Assembly (NCBI GenBank): GCA_014204635.1
Contig: JACHLS010000012.1
Span: 62,001 to 126,000, forward strand
DNA length: 64,000 nt
Reading direction: 5' to 3'
Source: Sporosarcina luteola
GTDB lineage: Bacteria; Bacillota; Bacilli; Bacillales_A; Planococcaceae
Positions within the stretch are counted from its first letter, which is position 1, and every line of letters begins with the position of its first letter. Below the pieces are notes generated by a model. That model worked only from the letters and a program-made list of their open reading frames with translations. It had not been told where the DNA came from and made no database searches. Below are positions 52,639-60,385 of the stretch, piece by piece. Position numbers and translations under genes: made by a program.

Positions 52639-52772
52639 AATGAGAATAGACAGGGATGCACAAAGAAGAACGGCTTTCCGGATTTTTTGTCTCTCCTTAT
52701 CACTTGGTAATAGTAGAGACTATGTAAGAAAGGAACAGAATGTGAATGGTTTTCGAATGAACACGTTAAGAA

Positions 52773-52806
52773 CAAAAAAAGGCGAGGAGTTAAATGGCCT
52801 CACCTT
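52773..52806 (-). terminator. Terminator of the VOC gene
   Basis: AAGG(C)GAGG pairs with CCTC(A)CCTT with one mismatch; the minus strand then has seven T. Confidence 0.75.
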
Positions 52807-52812
52807 CTATAC

Positions 52813-53226
52813 CTACTGATTCTCATGAAGAATGTTACATGCGCTTAAAAGATTCCCGTCCGGGTCTTTAAAGCCGAAACCGCCGAGCCCGTTTTCTTCA
52901 TTGATGTTCAGAGCACTTACTTCTACATGGCGATCAGCCAGCCATGAATGGAACTCTAAAAGCTTGTCAGTGTAGAAATCTATGACAGTATGTTCAATGC
53001 CATTTGATGGATTAACAAAAGAAAGGTGTTTTTGTCCTTCCGTTTGTACCTCGATTTGTACTAGAAACAGAGTTGGCACGCCTTTTAAACCAAATGTAAG
53101 CATGGCCTGCTTTTCTCCTTTGAACGTGACGGACACGCCAAGCGTTTCTACATAAAATTCAATGGATCGGTCCAAATTGGTCACAGGTATTTCAATTGTC
53201 GCGATATGCGATACGAAGTTAGACAT
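52813..53226 (-). CDS. VOC family (glyoxalase-like) protein
   Basis: A 137-residue VOC protein: HIATIEIPVTNLDRSIEFYV (residues 7-26) and the C-terminal FKDPDGNLLSACN with metal-binding position changed relative to classical glyoxalase I. Such single-domain proteins may be lyases, dioxygenases or resistance proteins. GGAGGAAT lies before the ATG. It stands alone on the minus strand. Confidence 0.88.
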   Translation of the reverse strand: MSNFVSHIATIEIPVTNLDRSIEFYVETLGVSVTFKGEKQAMLTFGLKGVPTLFLVQIEVQTEGQKHLSFVNPSNGIEHTVIDFYTDKLLEFHSWLADRHVEVSALNINEENGLGGFGFKDPDGNLLSACNILHENQ

Positions 53227-53470
53227 ATCTTTATTCCTCCTTTTCTTTTAGTTAACTAAAATCCTGCCTATTTGTGAAGCAAATCATAATTTCTCGCTTG
53301 CTTAATTCAATAAGCGTTCCTATACTGATTTATGGAAGTAGAATGGTTAGAGAAGCAATGCATTTATAATTAGAGGAGACATACTATCCCGCTGTGAATG
53401 AACTCACCTGAGAGATTGTCATATTGCAGCCGGACACAAAGAAGAAACAAACTAATAAAACGAGAGTGTG

Positions 53471-54121
53471 ATGAATTTGTCTTTTATTGAAGGTATTATA
53501 AGCTTTATTTTACACATTGACGAACACTTAATTGAAATTATTCAAAACTTTGGCCTGTGGTCCTATGTAATCGTTTTTTTAATTGTTTTTATTGAAACAG
53601 GGGTAGTCATTTTTCCTTTTCTCCCTGGTGATTCGCTTCTCCTCGCTGCCGGTGCCTTGGCGGCAATGGGTGCGTTTAATATCGTTATATTAACAACCCT
53701 CTTTTTTGTAGCTGCCGTGATTGGCGACTCATTGAATTATCATATCGGAAAGACAGTCGGAACGGCAATCACTCGTAATCCTTGGACAGGTAGGTTTATT
53801 AATGAGGAAAAGATGAGGAAAGCGGCGAAGTTTTTTAATAAACATGGTGGAAAAACAATTGTCATAGCAAGATTTATGCCATTTGTTCGTACTTTCGTCC
53901 CGTTTATTGCAGGATCGAGCCGGATGAATTATAAATATTTTTTCACATATAATGTGGTAGGGGCTTTATTATGGGTTGGCCTATTTACAATAGTTGGCTA
54001 CTTTTTCGGTAACTTGCCATTTGTTAAAGAAAACTTTTCAACGATTATTCTGGCGGTCATCCTTCTTTCCGTTCTACCTGCGCTTGTATCCATACTAAAA
54101 AACCTTTTTGGGAAGAAGTGA
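53471..54121 (+). CDS. DedA family membrane protein
   Basis: The 216-residue membrane protein belongs to the DedA/VTT family: FIETGVVIFPFLPGDSLLLA (about residues 40-59), GDSLNYHIGKTVG, and the basic FMPFVRTFVPFIAGSSRM loop (about 138-155), which is the most conserved part. DedA proteins are undecaprenyl-phosphate or phospholipid flippases and influence envelope stress and antimicrobial resistance. Start at ATG 53471 after a weak GAGAGTG site. It converges on a gene for a secreted mini-protein. Confidence 0.92.
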   Translation: MNLSFIEGIISFILHIDEHLIEIIQNFGLWSYVIVFLIVFIETGVVIFPFLPGDSLLLAAGALAAMGAFNIVILTTLFFVAAVIGDSLNYHIGKTVGTAITRNPWTGRFINEEKMRKAAKFFNKHGGKTIVIARFMPFVRTFVPFIAGSSRMNYKYFFTYNVVGALLWVGLFTIVGYFFGNLPFVKENFSTIILAVILLSVLPALVSILKNLFGKK

Positions 54122-54216
54122 TTGGGAAGTCCCTCTGTCTAAGGAAGGTCAAGCGTCTATATTATCATACAGAAATAGAGGGATCTGAGACATTAACAAA
54201 AAATGAACATAACGAG

Positions 54217-54284
54217 AAAAAGGGCTGGAATCCAATCGATTCCCAGCCCTTTTTCTACAATCTGAGGTGCTAATAAGAAGCACC
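54217..54284. repeat. Double-hairpin tail element (copy near mini-protein 1)
   Basis: Hairpin 1 pairs AAAAAGGGCTGGAATC with GATTCCCAGCCCTTTTT (one bulged C). It is followed by the linker CTACAATCTGA and hairpin 2, GGTGCT/AGCACC. It lies between the convergent DedA and mini-protein genes and can terminate both. The same architecture recurs at 56716-56787. Confidence 0.85.
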
Positions 54285-54290
54285 GAAATA

Positions 54291-54449
54291 TTACCAATCT
54301 GCTGGTATACACGGTGCGTTTATTGGAGGATTCCCTTTGCAGATTGGTGGAGCTGCTTGTCCAATTTCTGCTGCAGATGCGAAAGGTGCTATGGACAGAG
54401 AAAAGATAACACCTAGAGCCATTAAGCTCTTAAAAAATTTCTTTTTCAA
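54291..54449 (-). CDS. Secreted two-cysteine mini-protein, paralogue 1
   Basis: Reading leftwards from TTG 54449 gives 52 residues: a lysine-rich N-region, a hydrophobic core and a signal-peptidase site ending FASAA, then a mature peptide of about 26 residues with PPICKGNPPINAPCIPADW at its end. AAAGGAG lies 8-9 bases upstream of the TTG; an in-frame ATG at 54458 directly abuts that site and is unlikely. A paralogue occurs at 56794-56940 with the same signal, promoter and tail hairpins. The mature part has two cysteines that could form a disulfide ring. No known family recognised; signal, bacteriocin-like or structural roles are all open. Confidence 0.8.
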   Translation of the reverse strand: MKKKFFKSLMALGVIFSLSIAPFASAAEIGQAAPPICKGNPPINAPCIPADW

Positions 54450-54480
54450 AGTTTTCATCTCCTTTCAGAATGTTAATTCT

Positions 54481-54509
54481 ATTATAACATAGAATATTTA
54501 AAATAATAA
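54481..54509 (-). promoter_or_regulatory. Likely promoter of mini-protein 1
   Basis: On the minus strand TATAAT (54486-54481) lies 17 bases after a weak -35, TTATTA. The block ATATTCTATGTTATAAT is nearly the same as upstream of the paralogous gene, which supports it as a promoter. Confidence 0.65.
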
Positions 54510-54929
54510 TAAAAATGTAATGAAAAAATATCTTGTTTTTCTGCTATAAATATTTAAAATTCGACAAGGATGTACTAGAAAACGAGTAAAAGCTAGTGAA
54601 AAGCTTGAAAAACATTCCTAGTAATCTACAACGTTTGATCTATAATTTGCAATAGTAAACAAATCTGGCATTGTCAAAATGTGTAATTATTATAATCGGT
54701 TAATAAGGATTTAGATAGATTCGATTCCTTAGCAATATAGATGCGAGAATCGGAGCATACCAAGCCATATGAAATGAAAGCGATACTCTTCCTTCTGAAT
54801 AATGTAACTATCCGTTGGCAATACAGTTTTCATCAACGAATTAGCTGGTGGTCAGGAAGCAGACAACCAGTACTTTTTTGGTGTGGGAAGAGAATGAAAG
54901 ATGAAAAATGCACCGTCTGAAATTAAAAA

Positions 54930-54996
54930 GGCGCTAATAAATAGCGCCACAGACTGCAGGCAAACTCCATGAATTTTGGAGTTTGCCTGCAGTTTT
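54930..54996. repeat. Hairpin pair left of the IS1182 element
   Basis: A 15-bp perfect stem CTGCAGGCAAACTCC/GGAGTTTGCCTGCAG with a 9-base loop and T run is joined, on the minus strand, through CAGTCTGTGG to a hairpin GGCGCTA/TAGCGCC followed by five T. The linker and second hairpin match the tail element at 56716-56787. Confidence 0.8.
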
Positions 54997-55028
54997 ATTT
55001 CTTTTACAATGAAAGAACGACTAGAAAA

Positions 55029-55264
55029 GTTGATTTCCGCTACGGCTGGTCGCTTTCCGCGGGCACGGCTTCAGCCAATCGAACAGCGAAGGGTTCGATT
55101 TGCCGTATTTCTGGGTTTTAAAGAAATTAAGGCAGCACTTATGCTCCAAACGCTTTGCTTTTTGTCGCAAAAGCCGTTCTTCGTGACGGCTTTCGCTGCG
55201 CTCCGTCCAGGGTCTTCAGCTCGCGCTGTTCCCGCTGGAGTCGCCAGCCTTCGCTCCAATCAAC
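55029..55264 (+). repeat. Interspersed repeat, long form (copy C)
   Basis: 236 bp with terminal GTTGATT and AATCAAC. Its two ends match copy A (27635-27760); an inner block of about 110 bp, including CAGCCAATCGAAC and GCGAAGGGTTCG, is absent from copy A but present in decayed form in copy D (14868-15062). It ends 34 bases before the transposase start. Confidence 0.8.
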
Positions 55265-55297
55265 GGTGTCTGCCAAAAAATACTCGAGGTGATGGAT

Positions 55298-56656
55298 ATG
55301 ATGACGAAGAATCAGATCAACGAGCGTGAACAACTAGAAATGCTGACCATTGAACAATTGGTGCGGAAAGATCATCTTGTTCGGAAGTTAGATGCAGCCA
55401 TTGATTTCTCCTTCATCTATCCATTGGTAGAAGACCTATATTCGACAGTTGGGAGACCCAGAATTGACCCCGTGGTATTGATCAAAATGACCTTCATCCA
55501 ATATACCTTCGGCATACGATCTATGCGCCAGACGATAAAGGAGATTGAAACGAACATGGCGTACCGCTGGTTTCTCGGCTTCGGCTTTCATACAGAGGTA
55601 CCGCACTTCTCGACATTCGGGAAGAACTATATCCGTCGTTTTGCCGACACGGACCTGTTTGAACAGATCTTTTATCGGGTGCTGAAGGAAGTCGCAGATC
55701 GCGGGCTTCTCAGCTCGGATCATGTCTTCATCGATTCCACCCATGTAAAAGCGAGCGCAAACAAGAGGAAGTTCCAAAAGAAAGTCGTTCGCAAAGAAAC
55801 CCGTACTTATGAGAAGAAGCTCCAGGAGGAGCTCAACATAGACCGAGAAGAAAACGGGAAGAAACCGTTCCCTCCAGATAAGTTTGAAAAGGAAGAGTAC
55901 AAGGAGATCAAAGAGTCCACAACAGATCCGGAGAGCGGTTACTATGTAAAGGATGAACGGACCAAGCAGTTTGCCTATTCCTTCCACGCGGCTACGGATG
56001 AAAAGGGATTCGGACTTGCGAGCATGGTGACCCCGGGTAATGTTCACGATAGCCATATGCTCGAGCCACTGGTACAGAAAATCATGGACAAGGGGATACG
56101 TCCGGTAGCTGTTGCCGCAGATGCAGCCTACAAGACACCGGCGATTGCGAACTTCCTGCTTGAGAATCAGATCCTTCCTGCCCTTCCTTACAAGCGGCCG
56201 ATGACCAAGGATGGTTTCTTTCGTAAACATGAGTATGTTTATGACGAGTACTATGACTGCTATCTCTGTCCGGAAGGACAGGTCCTACGTTACCGGACGA
56301 CCACGAAGGAGGGCTACCGTCAGTATGCCTCAACACCTACCATTTGTGCGTCATGCCCGGTGATTGACCAATGTACACAGAGTAAAAATCAGCAGAAGAT
56401 GATTCAACGTCATATTTGGCAGGATTACCTGGATGTAGCAGAGGACTTGCGGCATCACCACGAAATCAAGGAGATATACGAGAAACGTAAAGAGACGATT
56501 GAACGTGTCTTTGCGGATGCCAAAGAAAAGCATGGCATGCGATGGACAACCCTCAGAGGGCTAAAAAAATTGTCCATGCAGGCGATGCTGACTTTTGCTG
56601 CACTGAATCTTAAGAAACTGGCCAACTGGACGTGGAAAGTGCCAGCCATGGCGTAA
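55298..56656 (+). CDS. IS1182-family transposase
   Basis: The 452-residue DDE transposase is intact. The N-terminal domain contains RKDHLVRKLDAAIDFSFIY and FTEVPHFSTFGKNYIRRF-like helices. The catalytic domain has DSTHVKASANKRK (first Asp, about residue 144), the AADAAYKTPAIANF block with the second Asp, and ERVFADAKEKHGMRW with the Glu. CYLCPEGQ and CASCPVIDQC form a zinc-knuckle-like insertion. Several ATG/GTG codons follow GAGGTG; 55298 has the best spacing. The truncated element at 27.6-28.7 kb is its close relative. Confidence 0.95.
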   Translation: MMTKNQINEREQLEMLTIEQLVRKDHLVRKLDAAIDFSFIYPLVEDLYSTVGRPRIDPVVLIKMTFIQYTFGIRSMRQTIKEIETNMAYRWFLGFGFHTEVPHFSTFGKNYIRRFADTDLFEQIFYRVLKEVADRGLLSSDHVFIDSTHVKASANKRKFQKKVVRKETRTYEKKLQEELNIDREENGKKPFPPDKFEKEEYKEIKESTTDPESGYYVKDERTKQFAYSFHAATDEKGFGLASMVTPGNVHDSHMLEPLVQKIMDKGIRPVAVAADAAYKTPAIANFLLENQILPALPYKRPMTKDGFFRKHEYVYDEYYDCYLCPEGQVLRYRTTTKEGYRQYASTPTICASCPVIDQCTQSKNQQKMIQRHIWQDYLDVAEDLRHHHEIKEIYEKRKETIERVFADAKEKHGMRWTTLRGLKKLSMQAMLTFAALNLKKLANWTWKVPAMA

Positions 56657-56715
56657 GATAAGCAAAACGGAAAGATGGAAGTACTCTTTTCGGTAAGTGA
56701 ATTCACACAAAAAGG

Positions 56716-56787
56716 AAAAGGACTGGAAATCAAATTGATGATTTCCGGCCCTTTTGTCTACACTCTGAGGCGCTATTAAATAGCGCC
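56716..56787. repeat. Double-hairpin tail element (copy near mini-protein 2)
   Basis: Hairpin 1 pairs AAAAGGACTGGAAAT with ATTTCCGGCCCTTTT (two mismatches). The linker TCTACACTCTGA leads to hairpin 2, GGCGCTA/TAGCGCC. Same order as at 54217-54284. Confidence 0.85.
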
Positions 56788-56793
56788 AGAAGT

Positions 56794-56940
56794 TTACCAT
56801 ACACACGGTGTGATTACTGGAACCGGCCACCCATCACAGATAGGGGGATATGGTCCACTTTTTGCAGATACGGAAGGTGCTATTGACAAAGAAAAGACAA
56901 TACCTAGAGCTGCTAAGCTTTTAAATAGTTTCTTTTTCAA
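56794..56940 (-). CDS. Secreted two-cysteine mini-protein, paralogue 2
   Basis: From TTG 56940 the frame encodes 48 residues. The signal peptide (KLFKSLAALGIVFSLSIAPS, cleavage after VSA) is nearly the same as in the gene at 54291-54449. The mature peptide of about 22 residues contains YPPICDGWPVPVITPCVW: PPIC, then Gly-x-Pro and a second cysteine in PC, shared with the paralogue. AAAGGAG is placed 8-9 bases before the TTG, and an ATG at 56949 abuts it. A good sigma-A promoter precedes it. Function unknown. Confidence 0.8.
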   Translation of the reverse strand: MKKKLFKSLAALGIVFSLSIAPSVSAKSGPYPPICDGWPVPVITPCVW

Positions 56941-56971
56941 AGTATTCATCTCCTTTCCGAATGTTGAATTA

Positions 56972-57000
56972 ATTATAACTTAGAATATGGAAAAGTACAA
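56972..57000 (-). promoter_or_regulatory. Sigma-A promoter of mini-protein 2
   Basis: On the minus strand TTGTAC (57000-56995) and TATAAT (56977-56972) are separated by 17 bases. The ATATTCTAAGTTATAAT block is shared with the paralogous promoter at 54481. Confidence 0.8.
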
Positions 57001-57193
57001 ATATAATGACAAAATAAAACATTTTGTTTTTTTTTGATAAAAATAGACAAAGTTCGACACCTGATTTACCTAAATCTTTGCACAGAACCGATGTTTATTA
57101 CTCTATCAGCATGCAGTAGTCGTTGTATATTCTTAGAAGGAAAAGTGTTTATTGTGGCTATTGGACTTGGGTCACTAGCGTAAGATGAAAATA

Positions 57194-57276
57194 GAAAGAC
57201 ACCTATCCTTGTAGATGTACCCCCGTGAATAGATGTAACTCAATCTGTCGGTGGGCGGGTTTTGGATAGGTGCTTT
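57194..57276. terminator. Large imperfect hairpin, possible terminator
   Basis: CACCTATCC (57200-57208) pairs with GGATAGGTG (57264-57272), extended by AAAG/CTTT with a bulged A. The ~55-base interior contains further partial pairing. It lies about 30 bases beyond the stop of the minus-strand gene at 57305. Confidence 0.5.
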
Positions 57277-57304
57277 AATAATAAAATGCTATTTAGCTTG
57301 AAGT

Positions 57305-57697
57305 TTAATCAACAAAAGGTCTACTAATTACAGTACAACGACGAGCTCCACTTGCGACCTCCTGACATGCTTTTTCAAGAGAAATTCGCACGAGAACAGC
57401 ATCGTCAGTGCCATTTTCCACTTCAAATATTTCGAATGCTCTACAGTTATCTTGGAAGATACACTTAAACTCGACTTCGAATCCTGGAGGCGCTACTGGA
57501 GGCTGATTTTGAATTGGACAAAGGTGTAATCCGCCCGCTATTAGCTTTTCAGCCTGTTCTTCTGTAATGCGAATAATAACAACCGGATCAATTTCAACCC
57601 CAGGAACCTCTGCTTCGATCTCGGCTAATAGGAAAAAGCGGTCACCGTTTTTAATAATACAGTTTGCGCCAATTGTTACGACATCATTTGTGGTCAT
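57305..57697 (-). CDS. Hypothetical protein with internal duplication
   Basis: The 130-residue protein has no family I recognise. It appears to contain two related halves: VVIIRITEEQAEKLIAGGLHLC (about residues 38-59, hydrophobic strand, helix, Gly-Gly, Cys) and AVLVRISLEKACQEVASGARRC (about 100-121). Each half ends with a cysteine followed by a strand. There is no signal peptide, so it is probably cytosolic or spore-associated. AAAGGGGTG precedes the ATG. It lies upstream of mini-protein 2 on the same strand, 350 bases apart. Confidence 0.75.
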   Translation of the reverse strand: MTTNDVVTIGANCIIKNGDRFFLLAEIEAEVPGVEIDPVVIIRITEEQAEKLIAGGLHLCPIQNQPPVAPPGFEVEFKCIFQDNCRAFEIFEVENGTDDAVLVRISLEKACQEVASGARRCTVISRPFVD

Positions 57698-57792
57698 CTT
57701 ATCACCCCTTTCTATTTACTAGGGTATTCCGATAGATTGAAATGGCTTGGACAAAAAGGACAAGGAGGGGAATTGAGTTTGTTTGTAAGGCA

Positions 57793-57827
57793 GAAAAAAG
57801 CACCTGCTTCATTAGAGCGGGTGCTTA
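57793..57827 (-). terminator. Orphan intrinsic terminator
   Basis: AAGCACC(T)GCT pairs with AGC(G)GGTGCTT around a TCATTAG loop, with six T following on the minus strand. No coding gene ends here. Confidence 0.7.
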
Positions 57828-58088
57828 TCAATTGCAAATGGTGGATGCTTCACATCTTGCTGCTGCGAGAAAAAGAGTTGCTTGATCAAGGATGAAACTT
57901 CGAGTACTTAAAAAAGTATAAACTTACATCGTAACGCCTTCATCTTGGACGCTGCGTTTGCATCAGCTAGAAGATATCCTAACTGTCAGAGAATTAATTT
58001 CAAACGAGTAGAATCTTTATTCTATGTTAAAAATGTTACATATTGATTGTGCTAAATATTGTATGTTTTTGTCTTGTAACTATTTATG

Positions 58089-58125
58089 AAAACGACCTGC
58101 CCTTAATTGGATGGGTCGTTTTTTT
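58089..58125 (+). terminator. Intrinsic terminator, plus strand
   Basis: AAAACGACC pairs with GGTCGTTTT, followed by more T. No plus-strand gene is visible immediately upstream. Confidence 0.65.
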
Positions 58126-58210
58126 CATAAACTAATGGAATGTATAGACGTTCCTGTTATTCTATATGTTAATATATTCCTATCTCAGATGTAAAGGAAG
58201 TTGGAACTTG

Positions 58211-58522
58211 ATGAACCGTGATGGTTACGAATGGTATAAATTCGTTTATGATGGAAAACGTAGGGATGATATGGGTGGGTTGTTCGACTTTAATCCACTT
58301 GCCATAATCCTTTTTGATAAAAAAGATACAGAAGAAAAACACGGTAAATTTGTAGGGAAGTTTGAAACCTGGACTTCTGAAGAGCTCAATGAATATATAT
58401 CCGAAAGTATTGTGAAAGTTAAAGATATGAACATCGCAGAGAATGAAATTCGATATAAATCCAACAAAGGGACGGTAGTAGTTACACATATGCATCTTTG
58501 GTTAGAACGCAATGGACGCTGA
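58211..58522 (+). CDS. Hypothetical protein
   Basis: The 103-residue product is soluble and has no family I recognise. It is rich in charged and aromatic residues (MNRDGYEWYKFVYDGKRR at the start). ATG 58211 is chosen because AAAGGAAG lies upstream; the open frame begins earlier at 58166 without a site. Base composition is AT-rich compared with genes to the left. Confidence 0.65.
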   Translation: MNRDGYEWYKFVYDGKRRDDMGGLFDFNPLAIILFDKKDTEEKHGKFVGKFETWTSEELNEYISESIVKVKDMNIAENEIRYKSNKGTVVVTHMHLWLERNGR

Positions 58523-58606
58523 GAATCTATTGAAATAAAGACTAGATCGTTAAACGCACTAACCTGAATCGGAGGGACGTTTTTTAACTAAATAATTTTC
58601 ACTTCT

Positions 58607-59134
58607 TCATTTTTCTAGTATGGATAAAACCCAATCAACATCATGCCATTCGTAAGTCAACTCATTTAATACAACTCCACCTATTTTTATTTGTCTAGTT
58701 CTGAACAACTTTGCTCCATAATGTTCGTAAAAGTTACGTGTGTTATTATCTTCTAGAACATCTACAAAGGCTTTTTTACATCCTGATAGCTTTAAATGAA
58801 TGAAAAGTTTTGCAAGTAATCTCTTACCAATACCTTTCCCATGATACTGATCAAGTAAGTAGATAGATGTAATATCGCTGGAATATGGTACGGAATTTGT
58901 TTCTCTTTTCCAACAATCTGCAAACCCAACAATCTCCCCAGCAGCGTTTTCTGCTACAACAATATAATTTTCTTTATTTAAGATATTTTGAGTCCACAAT
59001 TTTGTCCTTTGTTCATAGGATAGGTTGTTCAAAAAGTCATCTGGAATAATGTTCTTGTACGTAGTTTTCCAACTATCGACATGAACTTTTGCAATGCCCT
59101 TCACATCATTGATAATTGCTTTTCTTATTCTCAT
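58607..59134 (-). CDS. GNAT family N-acetyltransferase
   Basis: The 175-residue protein is closely similar in pattern to the product of 8007-8522: MRIRKAIINDVKGIAKVHVD at the start and the acetyl-CoA motif YHGKGIGKRLLAKLFIH (about residues 97-113), then VLEDNNTRNFYEHYGA. Substrate unknown. The gene is AT-rich and preceded by GGAGGA. It probably came from an older duplication or separate acquisition. Confidence 0.9.
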   Translation of the reverse strand: MRIRKAIINDVKGIAKVHVDSWKTTYKNIIPDDFLNNLSYEQRTKLWTQNILNKENYIVVAENAAGEIVGFADCWKRETNSVPYSSDITSIYLLDQYHGKGIGKRLLAKLFIHLKLSGCKKAFVDVLEDNNTRNFYEHYGAKLFRTRQIKIGGVVLNELTYEWHDVDWVLSILEK

Positions 59135-59593
59135 AAATTCCGCATCCTCCTTACTGCTTTAGATATATATTCTACAAATGATTCGTTACACCTTTAATGA
59201 TTGTATTGTTTTTAATTATCTTTATTGCAACAGTGGTTAAATCACCAGATCTATAACATTTTTCTTAATTGGTGATCGGTGTGATAAGCAGGCACCGCAT
59301 CAAAGTGCTGCAAGTGCGAGGGATCCTTGCCCTGTTTCCTGTTAATTACAGAGAGAAGGGGTATTTAACTGTTCTATCACTTTGGTTCACTACTTATCTA
59401 AAGGATTGTTGTTATAATGTTAGGTAAAGTAAATCTGGGATCAAAGGTGGATTGGCAATTCTTCCATGATAATGGAATTGCTCTCCAAACGGCTATCCTT
59501 GTGGTAATTAAGAAAGTAAAAAATAGAGGTGGGAATCACTCTTGTTCTTTACTTGAATGCGAAATATAAAGAGAAAATGTGAGGGGTTAATAA
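59135..59593. other. Intergenic region upstream of the SDR gene
   Basis: 459 bp, AT-rich. A 40-codon frame from GTG near 59310 (VLQVRGILALFPVNYREKG) lacks a ribosome binding site and is not credible as a gene. A TATAAT at about 59413 could belong to a promoter, but its -35 is weak. Confidence 0.45.
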
Positions 59594-60328
59594 ATGCTTA
59601 GAAATAGAAAAGTAATTGTAACGGGCGCAGCTTCTGGAATTGGAAAAGAAATTGTTAAAAAATGTTTACATGAAGGTGCTTCAGTTATTGCATGTGATAT
59701 AAATGAACATTACTTACGTGATTTAAAACAATTAATGGATGACTGTAATGTTTTATATACATATCAATTAGATGTAAGTAATTATAAAGAAGTTTCTGAT
59801 TTTTTTGTATATGTTGAAACAGAGCATCCTGATGTAGACAGCTTAGTTAATAATGCAGGAATTTATTTGGCGAAAAATTTACTGGAGTATCAAGAAGCTG
59901 AAATTGATAAAGTTATGGATATAAACATTAAGGGATTTATTTATTTTTCACAGATGTTCGGGAAGTCATTACTTGAGAACAAACGCAAGGGAGTGATCGT
60001 GAATATGTCTTCGGTTTCAGCTATGGAAGGCAGTTCAGATGCAATTTACGGGTTATCGAAAGCTGCTATACTTGGTTTAACAAAAAGCAGTTCAATGAAT
60101 TTCTCGCCTTACATCCGAGTGAATGCTGTTGCTCCTACGATGGTTAACACCCCGATGATGGATACCATACCTGATTGGAGAAAAGAAGAGTATTTAAATC
60201 ATCAACTCATTGATACACCTATAATGCCTGAAGACGTTGCTGATACTGTAACCTTCTTATTATCAGACAAATCAAAGCATTACACAGGTGCAACATTCGA
60301 TATCAATAATGGGGCATATCTTAGGTAG
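59594..60328 (+). CDS. SDR family oxidoreductase
   Basis: The 244-residue classical short-chain dehydrogenase has the NAD(P)-binding GxxxGxG as TGAASGIGK (residues 10-18), the NNAG motif near 88, the catalytic serine in NMSSVSAMEG, and YGLSK with the catalytic Tyr and Lys (about 153-157). The PTMVNTPMMD and DINNGAYLR segments resemble 3-oxoacyl-ACP reductase- and glucose-dehydrogenase-like enzymes. The substrate is unknown. The gene is noticeably AT-rich, suggesting acquisition. GAGGGG precedes the ATG. Confidence 0.93.
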   Translation: MLRNRKVIVTGAASGIGKEIVKKCLHEGASVIACDINEHYLRDLKQLMDDCNVLYTYQLDVSNYKEVSDFFVYVETEHPDVDSLVNNAGIYLAKNLLEYQEAEIDKVMDINIKGFIYFSQMFGKSLLENKRKGVIVNMSSVSAMEGSSDAIYGLSKAAILGLTKSSSMNFSPYIRVNAVAPTMVNTPMMDTIPDWRKEEYLNHQLIDTPIMPEDVADTVTFLLSDKSKHYTGATFDINNGAYLR

Positions 60329-60385
60329 TATTGGTTCAACAATTTTAACCGTTTAGTGCGTTTGTTCGGTGGAAAATCTCCCCCT

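Larger units (their letters stand above)
54122..55297. other. Region between DedA and the IS1182 transposase
   Basis: It holds a double-hairpin element, the first mini-protein gene with its promoter, about 400 bp of AT-rich DNA without a recognisable gene, a second hairpin pair (54930-54996) and repeat copy C (55029-55264) directly in front of the transposase gene. Confidence 0.6.
55029..56700 (+). mobile_element. IS1182-family insertion sequence, intact transposase
   Basis: The element comprises the transposase gene and probably the repeat upstream. I could not identify its terminal inverted repeats, so both borders are approximate. It separates two paralogous mini-protein genes that were presumably adjacent before. 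Confidence 0.75.
56657..57304. other. Region right of the IS1182 element
   Basis: It holds a double-hairpin element, the second mini-protein gene with its promoter, and a long imperfect inverted repeat (57194-57276) before the next minus-strand gene. Confidence 0.6.
57698..58210. other. Intergenic region with two orphan terminators
   Basis: 513 bp with no convincing gene. It contains a minus-strand terminator at 57793 and a plus-strand one at 58089. The only minus-strand frame ending at the first hairpin is a 25-codon stretch (LIKQLFFSQQQDVKHPPFAI) with no ribosome binding site, so an unannotated RNA or a gene remnant is possible. Confidence 0.5.

Noticed and set aside
54976..55329. 117-codon frame upstream of the transposase
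   Set aside because: It lies inside repeat copy C and a terminator hairpin, with no ribosome binding site.
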